Positions 1 through 12,597 are shown, numbered from the stretch's first letter. The stretch: 64,000 bases of DNA from Ampelocalamus luodianensis (GCA_036346255.1 CM070617.1:21813080-21877079), one strand, 5' to 3'. Numbers and translations: made by a program. Notes: generated by a model from the sequence alone, not told the origin.

Positions 1-560
1 TTTTGTGGCACTAGCCTACTTAAGCTAAAATCATATGATGAAAGGCTGGGGAGAAGAGAGCTACGGCGGCGACGGTGGCATGGCCTATCGGTAACAGCGA
101 CGAGGAATGAGCGAAGGAGGCCGAACCTGGGAAGGAGGTGACGCGAGGTCAGAAGAGAGGAGGGGGGTGATGGGGTAGCGAGCTCGGCGGTAGGCGTAGG
201 GATATGGGATGCGCGTTGACCAGGGGCGATAGCGGCGCCTAGGTGGAGCCATGGAGAGGAGCGAGTGCGAGGGGAGGAGGCGACCGTGGGGGAGGTGAGA
301 GAGGAGTGAGCGCAAAGGGTGGAGGCGAGCGTAGGGATGGAGAGGAAGGAGCCGTGGGCGAGCAGAGCGGCGGTGATGCATAGGTGAGAGAGTGGCAGGG
401 AGAAGGGGATCAAATAGCGTTAGGGATGGGAACCCTAGGGTTAGGGGTGTGGAGGTGGGGCAGGCGGATCTAGGTCATCTGTGGCAAAGTTGCGATCCAA
501 TGGCTTTCCACCCACCCAATTCCGCCCTACAATCACGATCCGACGAGTGACTCTGCCGAA
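1..560. other. GC-rich stretch, no gene recognised
   Basis: This is a purine-skewed GC-rich stretch. It can be read as a low-complexity Arg/Pro/Ser-rich frame on the minus strand, but no domain or splice structure is visible. The composition resembles the GC-rich interiors of MULE or LTR elements elsewhere in this window. Because the window starts here, the left boundary cannot be tested. Confidence 0.3.
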
Positions 561-2282
561 ATAGGGACCTCAACGCAATTTCAAAAAATGCAGCGGGGTT
601 TCGCAAAAACGATGGCGTGGGGGCCCCGAGGGCTCGCAGATTCTTTCCGCTTTAAGATAGAGTATATAAAGAACACGAACACCCTAATAACGCCAAAAAT
701 GTCAGTTGCTCCCCCCCCTCCCAAAAAAAATAATGAAGATTATTTTAGTAAAAATTTATTTGGTTTATTTTTTGTTTTATTTGCCGTCCTTCGGCGCTCT
801 GTTCCACAATACAACTCATGTTTATTATAACTAGCGGAATTTTTCGTAGCTAGATATTGCAACATATTATATTCGTTGTACATCTCAAATACCTTTGAAA
901 AGTATAGTTGTATTTGTTATACAACTGTAACCATTGTAATATTTATATATGATTAATCTGCGTCGTTATAATATAGCCCCGTCAAAATAAGTGGTATAGA
1001 TCTTCTAATTTTCTCTCGATTAATGAGAGAGTTTCTAGGAATTTTTCTTTTTCTGATTTAAGGATTATTCTGAGATTTTCTAGACCTCTAAAACGAAGGA
1101 GATACTTTGAATATCATGAGTTGTTTGTAGATATATAGATGAGCTTCTTTGTATTTTCTTACCAGGGTAGGCGGTAATGGTGTAACATTATATTTACCAA
1201 ATACAAATGCAGTATGTTTTGTTAGTTACAATGTAACTTTGGTGAATATATGCAAAATTTCTCTTTAAACCATCAAATTAAATAAAAAAAATTCTTTTTT
1301 CCTTAACTAGAAGCTCTGGCATTCACTCTTAGAAGAACAATAAGCACCAACGCCGAGCCGAGACTCAGATGCTAGTGGGCAAGGGCGCCACCCACACACC
1401 TAGCTAACTGATCTTTGGCCAGTTCTCAAACTTGTACGTTACAGACTGTTGTACACAATTTTTGAAAAAAACGGATCCGTTCTGTACCTGAATGGTAAGT
1501 GGTTTGTCGTGACCCGCCCACCTGAATTTGAATCCTAGTATCGGTTTCAAGGTGTCCACCTCCTTGTGTAGTGACTGCCAGAGCTAGCTCCTGGCCAATT
1601 TTCAAACAATAAAAACGAAAAACAGTTACTGTGTTACACTTCATGATGTACTTCACAAGTTTCCTCTTAAAATGGTTGGAGGGGATACTGTTTTTCTTCT
1701 CGTCCTTCAAAACTTGTTACGAGATTACTAAGTCAGCAGTATGCGATTTTATTTCATACTATAATAATCTACACTCCATGCTCTCAAAAGACAAGCGCCA
1801 ACGCTAGCTCATGAGGTGTGTGTCATGCATGATGTAGTTGCCAATCAAGATGATAGCTAGATCTGAAAAACTTCGTGTCCTTATATCTTTATGCAAATTC
1901 AGCATATGCATAGGATAAATAAATGTAAGATCTATCTGATGCAATTAACCAACGTTTGTCATTTTTCGAAAGGATAACATTCATAATCACCTATATAAAA
2001 AATCGAATACAATTTTGTTCTCATAAACAAAGAAGTCGAGATCTAATTAATAGACTGGTTAGTTGACACAAAGACATCACAAAAGCAATATTGAAAACAT
2101 TTGCCCCGTATTTTTGCATGCTCAAATGGCTTGCATAGGATCACATGGATTATAAATAAGTTTCCAGAAAGCTCGTTTTAGTAGGATTTTTAGGAAACAG
2201 AGTTTAAGTTATTATTCTGTTATTGTGGGTTTACATATTAATCTGTTTGGACGAGAAAAACTAAAACGAGTTTAAATTAATA
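561..2282. other. AT-rich intergenic DNA
   Basis: No gene, repeat with defined ends or RNA gene was recognised. A TATA-like string (tatataaag) lies near 662-670 but has no coding region behind it. Confidence 0.4.
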
Positions 2283-2790
2283 CTTTGTTTGGTTGAGATG
2301 TGGACGCCCGAAGAAGTGGCCGACGTCACGCACGAGCTCCACAGCCTGTGGTTGATGCTGCTGGGGAGATCGTCGTTGCCCTTCTCTGTTCTACAGTGAC
2401 CTTGGCCCCGTCGTGGTCACCGTGGTCGTGACCCTAACGAACCGCCACAACCCGGAGTCTCTCTGCTCAACTACATATGTGTCATCAAGCTGCAGGCATG
2501 GGAGGAGTTTTTCGGTGCCAAGATTCGCGAGCTCCGCCAGGCCGAGCTCGGGTAGCTGGCAAGTCAAATGTACTTCATGCGCCCCAAGGACGATGCAGTG
2601 CATGTCCAGCGCGATGTGCCCCGGCCCGATTTGGATAGAGAAGCCGTTGTTCTTCCTCGACGCGAATGGCAGCACGAACTCGGCGTCGACGTCCTTGAGC
2701 GAGAGCAGCACCGCCACGTACGCATGGCCTTCCTGAAGAGTGGCTTCTGGATCATCACACGCAAAGCAAGGTACCGGGTTGTACTGGTAT

Positions 2791-3198
2791 TAGGGGTGAA
2801 AACGGATCGAATAAGAGCAGATAAGGGCTCTCACATATTTGTTTTTTTTCCTTGGATGTGGATACTAATATAATACAAATATAGAGCGAATACGAATTGA
2901 AACGAATACGGTCACGGATATTTTTGGGACATGAAAACCCCTTAAATTTACGCCAGAAATTAACCTAAGCATATAACTAGTTCATTTGATCCAAGCATTC
3001 ATGAATTTTTCATATTTTCAGCAACCACATATAACATTGTCACTTACAAACTGCATTAATTAGTTCATCGTACACATAACACTTAGTTTACCATTGTTTC
3101 TGATCCTAGAACTATCCAAGATAAAATCCTAGCTGACAAAACTTGTATTCGTTTTCGTCCGGATCAATCGGAAACTATCCGATCTATTTTCATTCCTA
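2791..3198. mobile_element. hAT-type MITE
   Basis: The left end reads TAGGGGTGAAAACGGATCG and the right end is its imperfect inverted complement (CGATCT..CATTCCTA). The flanks are an 8-bp near-duplication, actggtat at 2783-2790 and actggtac at 3199-3206, matching hAT target-site size. At 408 bp with no ORF it is a non-autonomous element. Confidence 0.7.
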
Positions 3199-3480
3199 AC
3201 TGGTACGCTTGTGCCCGATCAACGACCGACCGCCACCGCCGACGCAGCATGTAGAGCTCCAACTTGCATGATAGCACGGCGATTGGAGGATGCGACAACG
3301 TCGGGCAAGTGGGCACGGTGCTGGGACGAAACTGCAGCGACAACTGACGTGCTGTGCTCCGCATTGCCAATAGGACCTCTAGCCCATCTCCTCGTTGTGG
3401 CCGCGGCGGCCAAAAACTCGTATGCGTGTGCGAACGAGAAAACATGGGTACAATCTGTTGAGAACGGGGGTAGCGGAAAC

Positions 3481-4216
3481 TAGGGGTGGGAGTGGTTCAC
3501 ATCGACCCATTGGATTAATGACCCGCTCCACAAATTCCATTAAGATGGGCTGGAGGTTCGGCCCAAAAGCAATTAGGGATAAAAAGTTCATGAACCTGTT
3601 GGTTCATATATAGGTCCAAAAGGTTCGACCCTAGTCACTGCACCGATCCCCATCTCCAACGTAGGGGAACTCCGGCGAAGACTACGCCATCTTACCGGAA
3701 TTTCACGCTGCATGGGTATTACACAGATAGAATCGTAGCTGCTGCTACCTTTCCTAGTGCATGCTTCTACCTCTGCTCGACTTGATCTCCAAGTGTAGTA
3801 CTGCACCTGCATGTAGTGGTGACTTGTTGATCCATACCAACATACTATATGCTTTATTTTTCCTTTTAAATTCCGTATTTAATCAGGAATTGGTCAGTGT
3901 CCAATTCTGAAGATCTGTACTATAATTCTGGCCATTGCCATTGCCGCCGATGCTGCTGTGATGATCACCAATTGCTTTCTTGGACGTGACGTGTAAAACC
4001 TGAAAACGACGATGCTATGCTCATGCAAGCATGAAGCTTGTTCGTTCGTGCACTGCCCCCACCCTAGCAAGCAACAGCAGGCCGAACCATATGATCCAAA
4101 GGTTCCAATGGATCAGGGGAGGGATGCCAAAGGGGTCGAACCATTAATCGGAACTGGGACTCTGGACACAAGGGTCAGTTTCAGGGTCGAACCGATCCGC
4201 TCCATTCCCACCCCTA
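3481..4216. mobile_element. hAT-type non-autonomous element, perfect 8-bp TSD
   Basis: The element begins TAGGGGTGGGAGTGG and ends CCATTCCCACCCCTA, giving clear terminal inverted repeats. The 8-bp direct repeat gcggaaac flanks it exactly at 3473-3480 and 4217-4224. It is 736 bp long and has no recognisable transposase. Confidence 0.85.
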
Positions 4217-4387
4217 GCGGAAACCAGTTTCCACAAAAAAAGACGTTTACTTGTTTTGAATAAAAACCCAAAATTCTGGCTTTACGAAAAATGAGTTTTA
4301 GTTATCCAGAAGTTAGTTAGAGTATCCAAACAATGTTTTTCTCAAAACCGGGGCAAAGGCAGTTTAAGGAAAACTGGTTTTCACTAA

Positions 4388-6616
4388 GGGCGTGTTTGGT
4401 TTGCAGTCTAATGTTGTCACATCTAAGCTTAGATGTGCCACAATTCTTTAGGTAGGCATTTGGTTTTTTACTAGGCTTAGGCTGCCACAATTCTTTAGAC
4501 GAATCTAGAAGACTTTGCCATAGTTTTTTCCCCCACAAGTGTGATGGAAAAGAATGCCATAGTTCTTTGGTACGCCATAATGACAAAAGATTTTTCATCT
4601 TTTCCGGTTAAGGTCACCCCTCTATTTCCTTCCTTCCCACACTTCACTCACCACCACCACTATGGCCGCCATGGAGAGCTTATGAGGAATATCCCGCTAC
4701 CACATCTCTCTTCTCAGGTAACACACATCTCTTTACATCCCTTTCCTATCCATAACCACCGTCCATTCCTTCTCCTCATCTCTCTTTCTTCTGATACATG
4801 CAGATCTGGAGACTTCTTCACATTCTACAACATCAACCGCCTTCTCCTGTGATCCTACCACCAACCCCCCTTTCTTGATCTATTAATCGTCTACTTGTTC
4901 GTCATCCCGTGGTCACTGCCATCTCGTACCGTATGTTCAGAGGCTACTTCGTGCAGGAGACCATAGGTAATACCACGTCCCTTTCTTGGCACCATGGGTG
5001 GATCTGCTCTTTCCTTTTACTTTTTTTGGACGTTCTAGTGAAATCTTGATTGTATTATTTGGAATGTTGCAATACTGATTAGTTAATCATGCAGTAATAT
5101 CATTGAGTACTTGCAGTAATATCGTTGACTACTTGTAGTAATTTCACTGATTGTTGCAGACTTGCAAACTGATTTGTCGATCTTGCAATAATATTATTGA
5201 TTGTTGCAGTACTGGTTTGTTAATTTTACAGTGATACTATCGAGCCAATCTCACCTGGTTTAGTGATTAAGTTAATAGTTGATAGCATTTAAACTTAAAT
5301 TCAGAAAGTAGATTGCTAGCAGTAGTGTTACTAGTTTTGTTCACTTACTGAAAGTCGCTTTCTGTTTTTTATCTGAGTTACTTAAACAGTCTTTACTTTT
5401 ATATTGATAAAGAAGTAGCGCTAAAAATCTAGTCTATTGTCCAGTAACTATCACTCTAATTATTTTTGAGAAACAGTCCAACGATCCTTTTGAAAATGTT
5501 ATAAATGTCGAGTTTGATCTTGGTGCCACTCAAAACCAAGTGAATCGGCACTATAATTTATACAAGGAGAAGTGGAGCTGGGTGCATCAGACTATGAGTA
5601 ACAATGGCAACATGCCAATTCACTCTTTCTGACTCAGTGAAACAATATCTTAGTGTAAATCTTTACTAGTGTATTTTTGGTCGTTCAGTTAATAACTTCA
5701 TGCTTAACAGTAGATATGTTTTGATCATTTTACTTGTCTTCCTTTGTAAGACAGAAAAGGTGAACAATTATCTTCCTAGGCCTATCAGGTTCTTTCATCT
5801 ATTGCAAGAGTTGTTCTCTGGCCACTTCCAAGATGATGGTTCACTTGAAGCCGACCACTATGTTGCTGATGACAGTGATGACGGTCATACAATTGACAAA
5901 AAATATTGTTTTGTACACACAGTTAGTTGTTGCTGTCGGGAAGTAGCACTTAGTAGTTAGTAATGTAATACTATTTAGAGGTGTGACATGTTCAAAACTA
6001 CCACTATTTACAATCATGGTACTTTGATTCGATGAATGAGATCTAGAACTTTGGTATTAATTTAACATCTAGTCACTCGGGTTCACGGTTTGGGAGGCCA
6101 CGGTTGATCGCTTCTACTTCGGTTCTTGCTGATCTAGTGTGATTCAACAACGTTATCAAGCTCGTTATTAGCTATGAAAGTCATGTTACTGCATGAAATA
6201 CGTAATGTTACTATACCACCATCGGAGTGTTACTGGACGAAAGACATCGTGATAGTACACCACCGTCAGAGTGTTACTACACGAAAGATATCGTGTTACT
6301 ACACGACCGCATGAGTGTTACTGCACTTTTGTCGTTGTTCCACTGCAAAAAAAAAAAAAAAAAAAAACGATCAAGCAACCTGCGAGATTTGGATGATCAT
6401 AACCACCTTCGGCTGTAAACCAAACAGCTGCAACAGATTGTTGCTAAACTATTGTGGTAGCAATCCAAACAGCTGCCACACATATTTTGTCATGCCTAAA
6501 CTTAGTTGTGGCTATTAACCAAACACCTTGGTATTGCCATATAGTGAGACAAGCTACAAGTGTAGCTAACGGCTAAGGTTAGTCGTAACAAATTTAAACG
6601 CGAACCAAACAGGTCC
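4388..6616. mobile_element. PIF/Harbinger-like element
   Basis: The left end GGGCGTGTTTGGTTTGC pairs with the inverted right end GCGAACCAAACAGGTCC, a Tourist/PIF-like terminus. The 3-bp flanks are taa and tat, an imperfect TSD. Subterminal motifs such as gccacaatt recur in both arms. The interior carries a Myb/SANT-like remnant and a poly-A tract near 6348-6367. The element looks decayed and I saw no DDE transposase. Confidence 0.5.
5474..5894 (+). pseudogene. Myb/SANT-like protein remnant
   Basis: After an acceptor-like cag at 5474-5476, an open stretch reads SNDPFENVINVEFDLGATQN and then a basic-aromatic helix (HYNLYKEKWSWV). This resembles the third helix of plant Myb/SANT-like domains. 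A stop follows. A second open piece (about 5770-5894) contains RPIRFFHLLQELF and an acidic tail, as in the region downstream of that domain. Myb/SANT-like ORFs often accompany PIF/Harbinger transposases, which fits the enclosing element. Assignment is by eye only. Confidence 0.3.
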
Positions 6617-8118
6617 TATACGTGAAACCCAAACAACTCCGTTTTGAGAATCTCGTCTCCCTAGATAGGATAAAATACTGTAGCGATCCACCTATTTGCA
6701 TGCGCCAATAATGCGACATGCCGGCTCGAATTTAAGTAACGCGTCAAGTCAAGATATCATCTGCGCGCTAGATTCGGTGGGTTTGTTGATGTTTTTCATA
6801 ACTTGTCCGGTAATGGCGGCTACCTGTTTACAGTTCACTTAATTAATTAAGATATTTTCGAGTTCACGTGTTGTAAACAGTAAGTTTATATTGGTTCATA
6901 ACTCTATCTGGTATATCTATGGTCTAGCTAGCCAGCTAGGTACGCATGCATATCAATTCATGCTTGATGCGTCTCTCTTTTACTAACTGAGCACTGTAGG
7001 AACTTTGTTTAATTTGGAAGTAGCAGTAAGATATGTGAAAACATCAAGCTAATTTGCCGCTTGGATTTCTCTTCTTGAGTTCTCCCTCCTTGGACTGATG
7101 TTTTCCACAGGTCTGTTCTTTACATATCATATATGAATCTTTTTGGAGATGATTCAGAAGGCATAGCTCACATGTAACACTACTCTGCTTTTCTTTACCT
7201 AGATTTCGAGTGCATTCAGACTTACACGATTAAGCTGCCACGTCGTCAGTTCTTATCGGGCTAGCTTGACAAATTATCTGTCAGTGGTTACTACTGTAAA
7301 AGCCGAACAGCTTGCACTGCACTGCATAACATAATCAGATGGAAAAGCCCAACAACTTGCATTGCATAATATAATTACATCTTGCCGGTGGATTGATCTA
7401 TCCAGCTGCAGTGTCATCGCTGGAGTCCGATTTAATCGACACTGTCCAGTGCCCACTGCCGTTAATTTGCAAGAGACGTCGCACGCGCGCTCAACTGCAT
7501 GCAAGAACCTGACTCGTGGAACCACCGCATTAATCCGCATCGATCATGCAGGCCCGTCCGGCCGACTGGCAACTTGCGGCTCCTGCACCACCGTACGCAT
7601 GCACGACGTATAGTACTTGTTGCATAGTATTATGTATAGGAGACTAGCGGTAGAATTGGCCTATAAGTGAAAGGGCACGTTCATTTCTGAAATTCTAAAG
7701 TATGCAAAATTTAGTTTCATATTGTCTGGTCAAGTGGTGTGAGAGTAATTTATAAGATGTAGTCATTGTCACCTCTTAAAACATGTGACACTTGACATAG
7801 GGTGGCATTAGTAGGGCTATAGATAAAGTCACACACATGCACGTACGCACACGCGCGCACGTATATTCGCGTCGCAACCGCGTGACTTGTCGTGAACCTA
7901 GTCCACCTTTTTTTCTTTCTAACTATGTATTTCTCTCTCCTTTTAGACTGATCGAAAAACATTGGTCGGATCCATAGAGCAGTGTGGTCGAAAAATAGTG
8001 ATCGAATCCATAGACCAGTGTGGTTAAAATAATGTGGTCGAAATAAAGTGTCCGGATCCATAAACCAGTATGATCGAAATAATGTGGTCGAAATACAGTG
8101 GTCGAAGCTATAGACCAG
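6617..8118. other. Intergenic DNA with short tandem repeats
   Basis: No gene was found. Two near copies of a segment containing gcataacataat/gcataatataat lie at about 7298-7375. A degenerate array of gtggtcgaaat..atccatagaccagt units fills about 7948-8118 and is cut by the solo LTR that starts at 8119. Similar tggtcg words occur in the second solo LTR at 10560-10700. Confidence 0.4.
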
Positions 8119-8700
8119 TGTGTAATCAGGAATTGATAAACATTGCTTAATTACCATTAATTGGTTTGAATTATCAGTTATCAGTCGTTTAAGATGTGCT
8201 TTATTATGCACTTACTAGAGAGTAAGTGTCTCTACCTTTAAAAGATCTGGAGACGTTCAGATCTGAGATCGATTGATTCACTTCTATTTTCTTCTTCTTC
8301 CTCATAGTTCTACTGTGCTGGAGGGTTGTGCTGTCGAACCAAGCCATCCCTTCTCCTCGACGTGCACCGGAAAGGAGGTGGGCGGGTATCTCCGAACTAT
8401 TGTCGCAGAGTTCACCTGCACGGGGTGGCAATAAGGTTTTTAGGCAACGCATATGCGCGACCGCTTGCTTTACTGCTACATCCACATTCTGCACTGCTTC
8501 GAGTCTGCATTGCTTCTTGTTCTTAATCAAGCTCGACTGTAAGTTGGCTGTGAAATCAAACTATTCTGCTATAATCCTATTATTGTGCATGTTTAGAAGT
8601 GCAATAATTTATCTGTTGTTAGTATTACTCTATGCATCTCTAGTGTGATCTTTATCTCATAATAAAATCTGAAATTAAAATATTATCCACATTTCCAACA
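8119..8700 (+). mobile_element. Solo LTR, TSD ACCAG
   Basis: The segment starts TGTGTAATCAGG and ends TTTCCAACA, that is TG..CA. It is flanked by the 5-bp direct repeat accag at 8114-8118 and 8701-8705. No internal retrotransposon sequence or second LTR is adjacent, so it is best explained as a solo LTR left by LTR-LTR recombination. Its 3' half (about 8340-8520) is GC-richer, like a U5/leader region. Copia is my guess for the superfamily. Confidence 0.7.
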
Positions 8701-8705
8701 ACCAG

Positions 8706-8993
8706 TGCCATCGTTCACATCGGACTCGATCAGCCAATGCCCGACGTCGAGGAATAATCACTGCACTGCTGATCGGTCCCCACGGTCGGCTAGTGTTACT
8801 GCTCATGGGCGATCAAAACACGTACAAATCGCATCAGCATAAATATTCGTGTTTGACCACCTCGAGTTCGATGAAGTCGCAGCTCCGATCGGCCGAGGCT
8901 TACCTCTCCGCTACCATCATGGATCGTCAGTTCGTCACGTAAGTGTGCGTGTTGCATGCATATGCTTGGGCAGATATCGCAATGGAGTGCAAT
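8706..8993. other. Unassigned intergenic DNA
   Basis: Nothing recognised. The last 8 bases (agtgcaat) are the left TSD of the following hAT element. Confidence 0.4.
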
Positions 8994-9249
8994 CAGTGGC
9001 GAATCTAGGATAAAAATAGAGGGATAGCTCTACTGTTGAGATTATAGCACAACATAAACATATCAAAGCTGTATCTACTGGTCTTTTGTCATTGGAATGT
9101 CAAATTCATACATAAATAGAAAGAGAACAAATTGAAAATGTACAATACAATAAATTTAGTACCTCACTAATGGATAATATGCCTTCAAATGTCCATAAAT
9201 ATGTGAGTACCGATCTGTAGATAAAAAATATAAAATTTAGTGATACAAT

Positions 9250-9489
9250 GTTAAATTGTGAATATTCCAGGCAATCAAACTTCTTATATCATGATTCTTA
9301 AAAGGATCTTGAAATTGAACCTTACATTTTTTTTTTGGAAAATCATGACCAATTGGTTGAGTTGGACCATTCAACAAATATGCTATCCTAACATGATCTC
9401 TATTCTCATTAGCATAATCTTCAATTGGTTTGCGACATGCTGGATCTACAGTAATATCATCTGGATTAAATTCATGCCGAACTTTTTTT
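9250..9489 (-). pseudogene. hAT transposase TTF-type zinc-finger remnant
   Basis: The minus strand reads through motifs typical of the TTF-type zinc-finger region at the N-terminus of plant hAT transposases: DPACRKPIEDY, then NRDHVRIAYLL, then NGPTQPIGHDFPKK. The frame degenerates in A-rich tracts at both ends. No dimerisation (hATC) domain is visible within the element. Confidence 0.7.
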
Positions 9490-9773
9490 TTTGCTTTAGT
9501 TTTGCTCTATAGTTGGATGATTACTGCTAGTTGCATTATTTGAGAAATATTTGTGCAAAGTTCACTTCTCCCTTTTTGTAAATCTAAGGAAAATAAACAA
9601 CAACCAGTCAATCACCAATTAAACATTACAATTTGCAGGGACACATAAACTCACGGGAAACTAGGCAGACAGCAGACACACTATCAAGTATCAAGTACGG
9701 CATCAGCCATCAGCCATCAGCTCACTTGTATGACAATATGACTAATGACTGTACGAGGAGTTGAGGTCCTGAG

Positions 9774-11348
9774 TGTTGGTGATATGCCCTAGAGGCAATC
9801 ATAGAGATGATTATATCACATCTATATTTATGAGTTATTAAATAAATGTTATTCTGTTCCTTGAATGAATCATTAGATTAACAAGTATGTGACTTGTTGG
9901 TGAAGCTCTTTATACTTATATAATGTCATTCTAAATGTATCTCTGGTCGGATGTTACTGGTTGGAACATCAGTGACTCTACGACCAGCACATGTATTGAT
10001 TGATGACCATGTTTCACCAGTCATGGATATAGAGATATCGAATCAATAATGTGAATACATGTTAGAGAATATGGGGTTAGATTGACCCACCTTGAGACAC
10101 TGTTGAGATTGTTATGATTCTATGTGTCAACAGTTGGTCTCAAGCAATGATGATGTATAATCCTTAGACCTGAGATCAGTATGGTTTCCTACATGCTTAA
10201 GAGTACACTTTGGAGTTGCTAAACGTTATTCCGTAACTGGGTAGTTATAAAGCTAGCTTTCAGGTATGTTATGAAACATGCGGAGGAATGTGACTGGTCA
10301 GATATGTGATTTGCCCCTCCTAACATAACAGGACAGATATATCTGAGCTCCTCGAAATGGTCGGATAAAGAAAGTGCATGGTCATGCCACTGGTGGTCGA
10401 AGAATTCGACCACATAAGGTTATCCAACACACGATTGAGAAAGTATTGAGCAGTCCATGGATGACACAACATCTCACCTGGAGTTCAACCAGATATCGTG
10501 AGGTAAAGGGAGAATACACGAGAAGGTCTTTCAGTTCAATCAGATGCGGACCAATCGTATAGAGATATGAGCTGGTCGTAGGCTGATCGAATGTAATCAC
10601 AGAGTAGTCGAAACCTGGTCGTAAGGAGTTACGAACTAGTCACGACTAAGTATGAACTAGTCGTATAGAGATACGAGCTGGTCATTAGTGATAAGGATCT
10701 GATCGTAGATCATATTACATTAAGATTCATCCGATATAATTCGTGTTTATTCGGGAATCGTTATGTTCTGCTAGGAACCACTAACGACTCGTGGTCGAAA
10801 AAGGTTTCCGAGTCACAACCGAACTACACATGAACCTACAGGGTCACACACTTAACGGGTTAGAACAAAATGTGTTCGGATAGGATCCGTCATAGCACTA
10901 TATAAGGAGATGCTTGAGGCTACTGGGAAGAGAGGTGAATGTGATAGACGAGAGACACGAAAGTCATGACTCAAGTTGCTCCACCAAAACCCTAGCTGTC
11001 ATCTTCCTGAGAGCCCCGCTGTGCTACTTGGTGCTAGCATACCGACGTTTGGTTGTTCCTTTCCTGGACATGTGGATACTGTAGAGGCGCTACTGCGGTT
11101 GCTGTTGCACTTGAGGACGATCCGTGATCTTCACAAGGAACTACAGAGGTTGTTGGAGCTTGACGCTAGACGATGAACTACGACCACTATATCGACGCAC
11201 TCTTCATTGGACCAGGTTGCTCCGACTCTTTTTCCGCTGCACTGCGCGTCTAGTGGTAGCGATCTGTGATCATCTATTTGCTTAGCATCCTGGTTTATGT
11301 GGTAGATTTTTTGAATTGTTGCTGTCATAGCCTACCCGTATCCCTTCA
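9774..11348 (+). mobile_element. Solo Copia-type LTR, TSD CTGAG
   Basis: The segment starts TGTTGGTGATATGCCCTAGA, a motif I associate with grass Copia LTRs, and ends TATCCCTTCA. The 5-bp repeat ctgag flanks it at 9769-9773 and 11349-11353. A TATA-like sequence (actatataagg) near 10899-10909 would be the element's own promoter. No internal domain or partner LTR is present, so it is a 1.6-kb solo LTR inserted into the hAT element. Confidence 0.8.
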
Positions 11349-12172
11349 CTGAGGACCCATACAAATGCCCAATTGGCCATCACTCATCACTCATCAGCGG
11401 ATCAGCCCATCAGATCCTAATTTCTAGACACCCCAGCCCTAGGCCGTCAGGCCCCAGCCGGGCAGCCCCCAATCACCCAATCACGGTGAAGCACCCCAAT
11501 TAAACAATCAATCAATCATCAAATTTCGCATGAAGTCATGAAGATGAAGGGAAATCTTAACCTCTAAACTTGTGGAATCTGCAGATGACAGATTTACCGG
11601 AGGAAATGGGAGCTAGGTTTGCTCAATTGTTCACCGACGGAGTCCGAGTCTGCACCCAGCTGGTCGACCACCGACAGCCTCCGGCCTCCCCCTCCGGACC
11701 TCCGGCTGCCCTGCTCTGCTTGGTGCCTACGTGGCTGCACAGCTCCCCCTCCGTGCCCTAGCCCTCACGTCGCCAGCGCCATTCACCACTGCAATGTTCT
11801 CGCCTCTGGGCGTCGACTGGGGTCTAGGGCCTCTGGGCGTTTCTCTCTGGCTCAAGAGGCAACACCGCAACAGCCTGGGCCTGGCTGAAGCACTGATTGA
11901 GTGATTGGGCCGGCCACCTAGCTGGGCCTCAACTCCTTAAGCCACAGCCCACGCCCCACAGCCCACATTCTGACATGCCTCACGATCACAGGTGTTTCTT
12001 CAACCTCCAATTCTCGTCTCATCTGCCGTACGCCCCGAAGAACAGCAGCACTGCTGCGGACGCAAAGCTAGCTCATCGGTGCTCATGGCCTCAGCCCTCA
12101 CGGGTACTACTAGGGGTCCGGTGAGGAGAGGGGGTGCTCGAGCACCCACGGTAAATTCGCCCCAAGTGCAAT

Positions 12173-12597
12173 CAATAACTGCCCAGCGTAGGAAGGTGTG
12201 GGCTTTCCTGTTTACTTCTGCCATTTATGTTCCCGGACTAGTGAAATTTACGCCGCGGTCGGGTAAAAACGACCGGGGGGTTGGTGAATGTGACGCATGG
12301 CCCAAGCGGCAAGCACCTTTAATACAAGGGCTAATACAAGCGCATCGCATCGATGGAATAACATGCAGATTAAGCCTATCAAGCACATGTTCTCCAGCTC
12401 TCGATCGCCAACTGCAACACTCCCACACCGATAATCCGATATACACCATCCTTCCTTAACCCGAGTGGCGAGACGTCCGGTAGTATAAAACGGCCTCCTC
12501 CGGGGACGCCACGGCACGAACGGACGCACTCACCCCCCGCGTATGAAAGCCCGCGCGCACAACGCACACGAGCACGCGAAAAGCACCGCTCGTGCTC
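12173..12597 (+). promoter_or_regulatory. CYP94C proximal promoter and 5' UTR
   Basis: This is the region between the hAT right end and the P450 ATG. A TATA box (gtataaaac) lies at 12483-12491, predicting transcription start near 12515. I saw no CACGTG G-box. The 5' UTR holds an upstream ORF that overlaps the main start. Confidence 0.5.

Larger units (their letters stand above)
2283..4224. other. GC-rich anonymous locus interrupted by two hAT elements
   Basis: The segments 2283-2790, 3207-3480 and 4225 onward become contiguous if the two hAT insertions and one copy of each TSD are removed. The GC-rich segments have an open minus-strand frame (2391-2717), but I do not recognise the product. 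It could be a captured gene fragment or old coding debris. Confidence 0.35.
8994..12164 (-). mobile_element. Decayed hAT element with a nested solo LTR
   Basis: The left end CAGTGGCGAATCTAGG and the inverted right end (rc TTGGGGCGAATTTACC) are hAT-like termini. The 8-bp repeat agtgcaat flanks the element exactly at 8986-8993 and 12165-12172. A TTF-type zinc-finger remnant on the minus strand at 9250-9490 confirms the superfamily. Removing the solo LTR (9774-11348 plus one TSD) leaves about 1.6 kb, so most of the transposase is missing. The right end lies about 430 bp upstream of the P450 start codon. Confidence 0.8.
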
